46,826 nt of DNA from a bacterium (lineage in GTDB: Bacteria > Vulcanimicrobiota > Xenobia > Xenobiales > JADMJV01): contig JADMJV010000008.1 in NCBI GenBank assembly GCA_018780265.1, positions 22,830 through 69,655 on the forward strand, given 5' to 3'. Below the pieces are notes generated by a model. That model saw only the letters and a list, made by a program, of their open reading frames with translations, made no database searches and was not told the DNA's origin. Below, piece after piece: positions 41,754-46,826 of the stretch. The translations under genes and the position numbers were made by a program. How positions within the stretch are numbered: position 1 is the first letter of the stretch; each line of letters opens with the position of its first letter.

Positions 41754-42516
41754 CCACCACCACCGCCTGCTGCAAAGGGTGAGGCCAGCCACGTTGCACT
41801 CGTTGAGGCAAGCCAAAACCGTGCAGCAGGTGGCCCTTTCCAACCAGCACCACCACCATTCGGTCCTGGCTCAGGGCAGCCCGAATCTGGGCGGCCATAA
41901 ACTCTTCCCAGATCGTCTGCACCTTGAGAAAGCGTTCAAAGGCCTCCAGACTGACCGGACCGGCGTGAGCTTCAAATACCTTGCGCAGGCTCTCGGGGTG
42001 GGGCCCAAACTCATAAGGCTCGGGCGTCAACCCCACGCGCTCCTCCGCTGTCAAACCCTGGACGCCCAATTTGGACAGGGTTTTGCCGCTCTCGGTAGAG
42101 TTGCGCAGAGGCCGCAGCTCCACCGTCTGCTGCTGACACACCTGCCAGATGGGCAGATACTGCTCCCAGGCGTGCCCCCAGCGCTTGTCCCACTCCGATA
42201 GGGAGCGCAACTCCTCGTCATCGATACGCCCCTGACTGTAGTCGATGAGCACAGGCTGACTGGGCAACTGAAACATCTCGGCCACCACCGTCACGGCCCG
42301 GCGCCGGGACAGAGCCTGCAAGGTATCGCGCTGCAACTCGTGGTCAACCACCCCGTCGTGTTCCTCCCCCAGGTAGAGGACCCGGGCCTGGGCGCAGCGA
42401 TCCACCCACTGCGACCAGCTAAGCGGCCCCCGCTCATCTTCGCCCTGGCCATTGAGGGCCAGAGCGGCGTGACAGAGCAAAGTGAGGAATAGAAACCAAC
42501 GGACGAAATGGCGCAT
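41698..42516 (-). CDS. Exported ChaN-family (haem-binding-type) protein
   Basis: 272 residues from ATG 42516, which starts a signal peptide (MRHFVRWFLFLTLLCHAALA). A longer frame to 42600 exists but would put 28 residues before it. Family marks of ChaN/PF04187: VLYLGEEHDGVVDHELQ near the start, then VVAEMFQLPSQPVLIDYSQG, and near the end MVVVLVGKGHLLHG. In Campylobacter the family member ChaN binds haem as a dimer at the outer membrane; whether this is general is unclear. No lipobox. A seven-pair hairpin at 42510-42526 encloses the start codon, and there is no good Shine-Dalgarno. Convergent to the Hsp70 operon. Confidence 0.8.
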   Translation of the reverse strand: MRHFVRWFLFLTLLCHAALALNGQGEDERGPLSWSQWVDRCAQARVLYLGEEHDGVVDHELQRDTLQALSRRRAVTVVAEMFQLPSQPVLIDYSQGRIDDEELRSLSEWDKRWGHAWEQYLPIWQVCQQQTVELRPLRNSTESGKTLSKLGVQGLTAEERVGLTPEPYEFGPHPESLRKVFEAHAGPVSLEAFERFLKVQTIWEEFMAAQIRAALSQDRMVVVLVGKGHLLHGFGLPQRVQRGWPHPLQQAVVVVNPQAEERSRCNFWWTSR

Positions 42517-42526
42517 AGGATGCGCC
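42510..42526 (-). promoter_or_regulatory. Hairpin enclosing the ChaN-family start codon
   Basis: GGCGCAT (42510-42516) and ATGCGCC (42520-42526) are perfect inverted repeats with a three-base loop. The start codon of the minus-strand gene lies in one arm, so folding of the mRNA would hide it. Confidence 0.35.
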
Positions 42527-42618
42527 GGTTCGCACAGTAAGCCAATAGCTCCTTGCCGAAGGGGCCCGGAGGAAGCGGTCAGGCCGCGGCAAACAGTCAA
42601 AGAGATAGGAAAGAATCA

Positions 42619-43386
42619 TTGAACTACCTGGTTTCCACCTTTTACGCACTGACCCCACTCCGTGACGAGCAGATCCAAGAAATGCGCTCCACGCTTCAGG
42701 AATGGCCCCGCGGCACTCCTCCCCTGCTGGGCATGGTACTGGTGGCGCCAGACGGGATCAACGCCACCATCGCCGGCTCCCCCCAAAGCGTGAGCCAGTT
42801 GGAGCAATGGTTGAGCCAGCGCCTGCCTATGTCGGCCATCAAGCACAGCCACAGCCCCATTCCTCCCTTCGGGCGCTGGAAGGTGGTGCGCCGACGCGAA
42901 ACGGTCACCAGCGGAGTGGTAGGCCAGAGCGGGGGCGACGCCCGCCGGTTGTCCCCGGCCGAATGGCACGCCATGTTGGAACAGGAAAATGTTTTATTGA
43001 TCGACGTACGCAACGACTACGAAATTCGGTTGGGCCGATTTCGCGGCGCTGTCGACCCCGGCACCAGCACCTTTACTCAGTTTGCCGACTTTGTGGCAGG
43101 CCTGAAGGTAGCCAAAGACCAGAAGATTCTGACCTACTGCACGGGCGGGATTCGATGCGAAAAGGCCGCCCCTTATCTTAAGGCTCAAGGCTTTGAGCAG
43201 GTCTTCCAGCTGGATGGGGGTATCCTCCACTATATGCAGCACTACCCCGACGGTTTTTTTGAGGGGGAATGCTTTGTTTTCGACGAGCGCGTCTCGCTCG
43301 ACCAGCAGCTTCAGCCCACCACTCGCTACCGCCGTTGCGCCCTATGTGGCCAACCCGGTGAAGACCCTTGTCACTACTGCCCGTGA
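42619..43386 (+). CDS. trhO: tRNA uridine(34) 5-hydroxylase, rhodanese-type
   Basis: 255 residues from a TTG at 42619 with AGGA eight bases upstream. This start gives the usual opening MNYLVSTFYALTPL; the frame is open further up but without homology. An acylphosphatase-like N-terminal part (GMVLVAPDGINATIAG) precedes the rhodanese domain: LIDVRNDYEIRLGRFRGAVDP and the active loop YCTGGIRCEKAAPYL with Cys174. The C-terminal end RYRRCALCGQPGEDPCHYCP is also seen in family members. TrhO hydroxylates U34 of several tRNAs with oxygen, the first step to 5-methoxyuridine. It needs O2, in keeping with an aerobic organism. Overlaps or abuts the next gene. Confidence 0.93.
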   Translation: MNYLVSTFYALTPLRDEQIQEMRSTLQEWPRGTPPLLGMVLVAPDGINATIAGSPQSVSQLEQWLSQRLPMSAIKHSHSPIPPFGRWKVVRRRETVTSGVVGQSGGDARRLSPAEWHAMLEQENVLLIDVRNDYEIRLGRFRGAVDPGTSTFTQFADFVAGLKVAKDQKILTYCTGGIRCEKAAPYLKAQGFEQVFQLDGGILHYMQHYPDGFFEGECFVFDERVSLDQQLQPTTRYRRCALCGQPGEDPCHYCP

Positions 43387-44315
43387 GACCCGCTTTGCGT
43401 TTGCTGGCCGAACAACGGGGAGAGGTGCCCGCCCTGCTGCTGGCTGGTGCCCACCATCCCCTCTTGCACAGCAAGGCCGTGGTCCAGCCCCACCGGGGGG
43501 ACCGGCTCACCCTGGCAGCCCCCGACTGGGACGGCCAGGAGAGGTTTTCGGAAATTCACCTGCTGGCCACTCCCAGTCGCGAAGAGACGCTGGCCTACCT
43601 GGGCCTGGCCCGACGGGCACTGGCGCCCGGCGGTCAACTTTACATGTCTGTCGAGAACGCGCTGGGCGCCGACGGCTGGCGCAAACGCCTGCAGCCCCTG
43701 TCGGCTCTGAGCAAACACAAATGCCGATTGCTCCAACTGAGCGCCGAGCATCTTCCCAACCAGGGGGACCCGCTCGAATTGCGCCCGCCCAACGCCCAGG
43801 CCGATTTCGTCAGCTGCCCGGGGTTGTTTAGCTGGGACCGTTTGGACCCGGGGTCACAATTTCTCACCCAGCACCTACCCAAAAGCTTACCTGGCTGCGG
43901 TGCCGACCTGGGCTGTGGTCCGGGACTGCTGGGCCGCCAACTGTTGACCCGGGGCTGCCAGCGGCTGGACTTGATCGATGTGGACCAGCGAGCCGTGCAG
44001 GCCAGCCTGCAAAACTGCGGTGGCGACCCGCGGGTGCGGGCTCTGTGGCTGGACCTGGTCAGCGAACGCCCCCCCGGGGGCTACGCCTGGGTCACTCTCA
44101 ATCCGCCCTTTCACGGCTCGGGCCGGGAAAACCGGGCGCTGGGGGTGGCCATGCTCGGCCGCGCCGTAGAAAGCCTGAAGCCATCGGGTCAACTGTGGTT
44201 GGTGGCCAATCAGCATCTGCCCTACCCCCAGGTGCTGGCCAGCATGCCCGTAACGGTGATAGAGGTCCATGTGGGTCGGGGATACAAGGTGATGCGATGC
44301 CAAAAGAACGCTTAG
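43383..44315 (+). CDS. RsmC-like rRNA (guanine-N2) methyltransferase
   Basis: 310 residues from a GTG that overlaps the trhO stop (GTGA); a TTG at 43368 is an alternative. Two Rossmann halves, as in RsmC: an N-terminal degenerate one (LLLAGAHHPLL to ALAPGGQLYMSV) and a C-terminal catalytic one. The catalytic half has GADLGCGPGLLGRQLL (SAM binding), LIDVDQRAV and NPPFHGSG, the NPPF/NPPY motif of amino methyltransferases. RsmC methylates G1207 of 16S rRNA. RsmG and RlmG are related, so the exact base is not certain. Part of an RNA-modification cluster with trhO and the pseudouridine synthase. Confidence 0.85.
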   Translation: MRPALRLLAEQRGEVPALLLAGAHHPLLHSKAVVQPHRGDRLTLAAPDWDGQERFSEIHLLATPSREETLAYLGLARRALAPGGQLYMSVENALGADGWRKRLQPLSALSKHKCRLLQLSAEHLPNQGDPLELRPPNAQADFVSCPGLFSWDRLDPGSQFLTQHLPKSLPGCGADLGCGPGLLGRQLLTRGCQRLDLIDVDQRAVQASLQNCGGDPRVRALWLDLVSERPPGGYAWVTLNPPFHGSGRENRALGVAMLGRAVESLKPSGQLWLVANQHLPYPQVLASMPVTVIEVHVGRGYKVMRCQKNA

Positions 44316-44989
44316 ACAAGATGCTCTCCAATCTCGGCTACTGCAGCCGCAGCGATGTGCGCCGCCAGTTGCACCGGGTAAAGGTGGCCGGTCAGCCGGC
44401 ACTCAAATCCGATCAGAAAGCCGATTGGACCGAAATCAGTTGGGACGACGAGCCGGTCGATCCCGACCCACTCTGGATCTTGCTCCACAAGCCCGAGGGC
44501 GTGACCTGCAGCCACAAGGATGTGGGCAAGTTGGTTTTTGAGATGTTCCCTCAGCGCTACCTGATGCGCAAACCGGCCCTATCCTGCGTGGGCCGACTGG
44601 ATAAAGACACCACCGGAGCACTGTTGCTGACCACCGACGGGCCGGCACTGCACCGGCTCACCTCGCCCAAGTCTCTGGTGGACAAGGTCTATCGTGTGCT
44701 GCTGGCCGAGCCGCCCAACCCCGCCCATCTGGAGCAAATCCGCCAGGGCGGCGGACTGCTGGAAGACGACGACAAACCCCTGTTGCCGTGCCAAGTAGAG
44801 GTGGTCGGAGAGCGTCAGGTGGAGATGATTTTGCACGAAGGGCGCTATCACCAGGTAAAGCGAATGTGGCTGGCCCTGGGCAACGCTGTGGAAGCGCTAC
44901 ATCGAGTGCGCTTCTCGCGATTTGACGTCAAGGGTCTGGCCGAAGGCGAATACCGTTTGCTCCGTCAGGAAGAAGTCAGCGGGCTCTAA
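44297..44989 (+). CDS. RsuA-family pseudouridine synthase
   Basis: 230 residues from ATG 44297, which has AAGGTG upstream and overlaps the previous gene by 19 bases. An S4 RNA-binding domain covers residues 1-60 (RLDKMLSNLGYCSRSDVRRQL). The catalytic domain has LLHKPEGVTCS, the active-site Asp102 in GRLDKDTTGALLLTTDG, KVYRVLL, and ILHEGRYHQVKRMW, all family marks of RsuA/RluB/RluE/RluF. In E. coli RsuA makes pseudouridine 516 in 16S rRNA. The length and S4 domain fit RsuA best, but the target base cannot be proven. Ends four bases into the convergent membrane-protein gene. Confidence 0.9.
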   Translation: MPKERLDKMLSNLGYCSRSDVRRQLHRVKVAGQPALKSDQKADWTEISWDDEPVDPDPLWILLHKPEGVTCSHKDVGKLVFEMFPQRYLMRKPALSCVGRLDKDTTGALLLTTDGPALHRLTSPKSLVDKVYRVLLAEPPNPAHLEQIRQGGGLLEDDDKPLLPCQVEVVGERQVEMILHEGRYHQVKRMWLALGNAVEALHRVRFSRFDVKGLAEGEYRLLRQEEVSGL

Positions 44990-45330
44990 TCCTGGTGCGA
45001 AACCGTGCCGAAATGCATGCCGGCCGGCAGGGCCATGGTAAACCAGAGCAGTTGCATAATCGGGGCGGTCCAACTGGCCGAGAGTAAGTCGTGTTGCAAC
45101 AAGGTGGTGCCCACGATGGCCAGCGTTCCCAGGGCCAGCAACAGCCCCAGTCCAGGTTTGGCGAAGCGCCGATAGCTGGCAAAGCCGGCCGCAAATCCAA
45201 AGAGCCAGAAGGGCAAAGTGCCCGAAAACTGCCACCAGAAGCACAGCAACAACGGGACCAGCATCAAGCCAAGCAGCCATTTGTCATCGCCGCGCGACTG
45301 TTCCCAATAGAGGCGCAAACGATTTAGCAT
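44986..45330 (-). CDS. Small membrane protein of unknown function
   Basis: 114 residues from ATG 45330; the frame is open to 45381, but the shorter start gives MLNRLRLYWEQSRGDDKW and is more natural. Four membrane segments can be picked out: about 19-34, 36-48, 55-75 and 80-100. Short loops, no Cys or charged motif suggestive of a transporter or enzyme. The upstream Abi_2 gene overlaps the 5' end of the longer frame by 11 bases, and the spacer to it is small, so both may be transcribed together. It overlaps the convergent pseudouridine synthase by four bases. No family recognised. Confidence 0.62.
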   Translation of the reverse strand: MLNRLRLYWEQSRGDDKWLLGLMLVPLLLCFWWQFSGTLPFWLFGFAAGFASYRRFAKPGLGLLLALGTLAIVGTTLLQHDLLSASWTAPIMQLLWFTMALPAGMHFGTVSHQD

Positions 45331-45370
45331 AACGGCAAGATTGGCAACCTCGCGGCCTTTCCCTGCCGGC

Positions 45371-46276
45371 TCAATCGCCAAACCAATCGACGCGCTCCCT
45401 CCAATTGGAGGGAAATCCCATATCGCCAGCCGCTCCCGGGGTTTCCTCGAGCAGCGGAAGAAGACGGTGAACCCAGGAATTACCGGGAGAAATCACGTCC
45501 AGCAATACATCCAGAAAAACCAGCGTGTTGTAGAGACCTTCGCGGCCCTCGCTTTGAGACCCGGCATCGAGGGCTTGCAGGGACTTGTTGCGCACGCGAG
45601 GCCAGGGAAAGGGCGCCCAATTGCGATTCCAAAGGCGAGCGTGATGGGCGCACAGATTACGAATTCCGGTCAGGTGGGCAAGAAACGGCAGCAGCACCGT
45701 TTCCAATTGACCGTAGGCCAGAGCTACCGCCTCCCGATCCTTGGCGTGACGAGCGTTGCCGATCCATTTGGCCAACTGGCCCAGCGATAGCATTTCGCTG
45801 CAGATCCAGATGGGAGGCAGGCGAACTCGCGGATACTTGTCCTTGAAGCGCACCGTGAACTCGTCGTCGCTGTTTTCGTAAAAGTGCAGCAGCGTATCCA
45901 GACTGCGGCGGTACAAGTCGTGGTCGGAAAAGAGACTCTCCTGACCCAGACAGAGCGGTCCATGGCGCAACGACATCTCGTTGGACCAACGGCTGCGCAG
46001 CGACACCTCGAGACGCTCCATGGCATCGAGCAAGAGCAGACGCAGCTTGCGGTCAAACCGGTACAGTCCCATGACTTCTTCAAAGTCGAGTCCGTCCACA
46101 AAATGATAGCTGTCTCCCTTGCCCCGCTCAAAGGGCTGCCAGTAAGGCCGTAGACGATGGTAGTTGATGTGCTGCAGGTGAAATTCGGCCTCGCCGGGGT
46201 TGGCGAAGGCCATGCCTTTGCGGGCCAGCCACTGGACCTGTCGGGCCGGGGTAAGGGGTTCTTCACGAAAATCCAT
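45371..46276 (-). CDS. Abi_2 family (AbiD/AbiF-type) HEPN protein
   Basis: 301 residues from ATG 46276; a GTG at 46297 (GGAGGTG) is an alternative start. The family opening is seen: EPLTPARQVQWLARKGMAFANP (compare the usual 'LL...G'), then YHRLRPYW and LYRFDRKLRLLLLDAMERLEVSLRS. The C-terminal part has LTGIRNLCAHHARLWNR, with the HEPN RNase motif R-x4-H as R206-NLCA-H211. Members of PF07751 cause abortive infection in Lactococcus and are thought to cleave RNA when phage infects. No antitoxin or other defence gene is beside it. It stands divergent to a Pro-rich membrane protein. Confidence 0.88.
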   Translation of the reverse strand: MDFREEPLTPARQVQWLARKGMAFANPGEAEFHLQHINYHRLRPYWQPFERGKGDSYHFVDGLDFEEVMGLYRFDRKLRLLLLDAMERLEVSLRSRWSNEMSLRHGPLCLGQESLFSDHDLYRRSLDTLLHFYENSDDEFTVRFKDKYPRVRLPPIWICSEMLSLGQLAKWIGNARHAKDREAVALAYGQLETVLLPFLAHLTGIRNLCAHHARLWNRNWAPFPWPRVRNKSLQALDAGSQSEGREGLYNTLVFLDVLLDVISPGNSWVHRLLPLLEETPGAAGDMGFPSNWRERVDWFGD

Positions 46277-46337
46277 GGAGTCGGCTGGATTGGCCACCTC
46301 CGGCAGGCTCCCTGGCGCTTTTCTGGAAATATCTCAA

Positions 46338-46826
46338 GTGGCAAAATTTCTTTTGCGCTGGGTCAGCCTGGCCAGTCTCGGTATCCTGCTGGTGCTGTGG
46401 GCACTGCGCTATCCCGCTGCTGAGGCCCCTCCCCCACCGCCCCTGCCGGCCGCCACCCCCATGACCATGGCCAATCCGGTCATGAACCCGGTCCGTAGCG
46501 GCGAACAACCGGCCCAGGAAAAGCTGCTCACCAAGCCGCCACCACCGTCCAAACCAGCCCGCCAGGTTTTGAAGGTGGCCCCGCCACCCGTCAGCCTGTG
46601 GGATCGCGTGTGCGCGGCCATCACCGTGCCCCGCACGCTGGAGTGGAATCTGGGAGGAGCGATGGCCGCGGCCTGTGTTGCTGTCGTGGCGATGGTGGGA
46701 GTCGTCAAGATGGCGCCGGAGCGAATCGTTGACGTTCCTGTGGTTGCGAACCCGGTTCAGACAATTGCCGTGAACACGGATCGGGAGTCAAAGGTGTTTG
46801 TCCGGCTGGTGTTGCTGCAACCGGGT
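46338..46826 (+). CDS. Pro-rich membrane protein, 3' truncated by window end
   Basis: A frame open from GTG 46338 to the end of the window (163 codons seen). The N-terminus has a hydrophobic segment after KFLLRW (about residues 8-22), which is either a signal anchor or signal peptide ending at PAAEA. Then comes a very Pro-rich linker of about 60 residues (PPPPPLPAAT, KPPPPSKPARQ). After a conserved-looking patch (VSLWDRVCAAI), a second membrane segment (about 111-126) leads to a further domain. The architecture suggests an envelope protein that spans the periplasm. No family recognised. It is divergent to the Abi_2 gene with about 60 bases between. Confidence 0.55.
   Translation, partial: MAKFLLRWVSLASLGILLVLWALRYPAAEAPPPPPLPAATPMTMANPVMNPVRSGEQPAQEKLLTKPPPPSKPARQVLKVAPPPVSLWDRVCAAITVPRTLEWNLGGAMAAACVAVVAMVGVVKMAPERIVDVPVVANPVQTIAVNTDRESKVFVRLVLLQPG

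Noticed and set aside
1..46826. CRISPR array, insertion sequence or prophage
   Set aside because: No regularly spaced repeats of 25-40 bases, no transposase or integrase, and no phage structural gene was seen on either strand.

Overview
The window comes from a bacterial chromosome of fairly high GC content with very tight gene packing. It has short spacers, many start/stop overlaps, and GTG or TTG starts beside ATG. It holds no rRNA, insertion sequence, phage gene or CRISPR array. The genes suggest an aerobic, probably diderm organism: a complete 2-oxoglutarate dehydrogenase operon, a glutathione-reductase-like flavoprotein, a phosphatidylcholine synthase, a lytic transglycosylase and many secreted proteins. 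I cannot name the lineage from sequence alone. The mixture of signal-less 'secreted-type' enzymes, degenerate GHKL-like proteins and a variant Hsp70 operon makes me think of a poorly sampled phylum (Xenobia/Vulcanimicrobiota-like), but this is only a weak guess.

Layout. 1-3779 (+): end of a Tyr-rich secreted protein, then a degenerate GHKL-like protein, a lipase and a second GHKL-like paralogue. 3760-6007 (-): a triple YbjQ-domain protein, an intergenic array of GTCCT/AGGAC hairpins, and two small exported proteins. 6071-13319: a purine permease, an exported endonuclease/exonuclease/phosphatase-fold protein, nicotinate phosphoribosyltransferase, a cationic amino-acid permease, a lytic transglycosylase and a zinc dehydrogenase. 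13355-13477 (+): a candidate small RNA with its own promoter and terminator. 13524-15222 (-): a TerB-like protein, phosphatidylcholine synthase and a Gly/Ser/Thr-rich exported protein. 15338-16770 (+): tRNA-Arg(CCT) and a protein mannosyltransferase.

16809-22199 (+) is a signalling operon: hybrid histidine kinase, lone receiver, GAF-GGDEF diguanylate cyclase and a membrane-anchored TRAP-type binding protein. 22764-29383 (-) is gor-like/sucA/sucB/lpd. 29610-34399 holds a subtilase, a GAF protein with a decayed kinase core, a gluzincin-like peptidase and a divergent beta-rich protein. 34420-35982 (-) is a TPR protein. 36283-41753 (+) is a five-gene variant Hsp70 operon: a helical repeat protein, a J-like protein with PPE in place of HPD, GrpE-like, Hsp70 and a zinc-ribbon protein.

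41698-46826: a ChaN-family protein, an RNA-modification cluster (trhO, rsmC-like, rsuA-like), a small membrane protein, an Abi_2/HEPN protein, and the start of a Pro-rich membrane protein cut by the window edge. The most promising leads are the small RNA, the variant chaperone operon, the kinase/cyclase/binding-protein operon and the GHKL-lipase-GHKL cluster.
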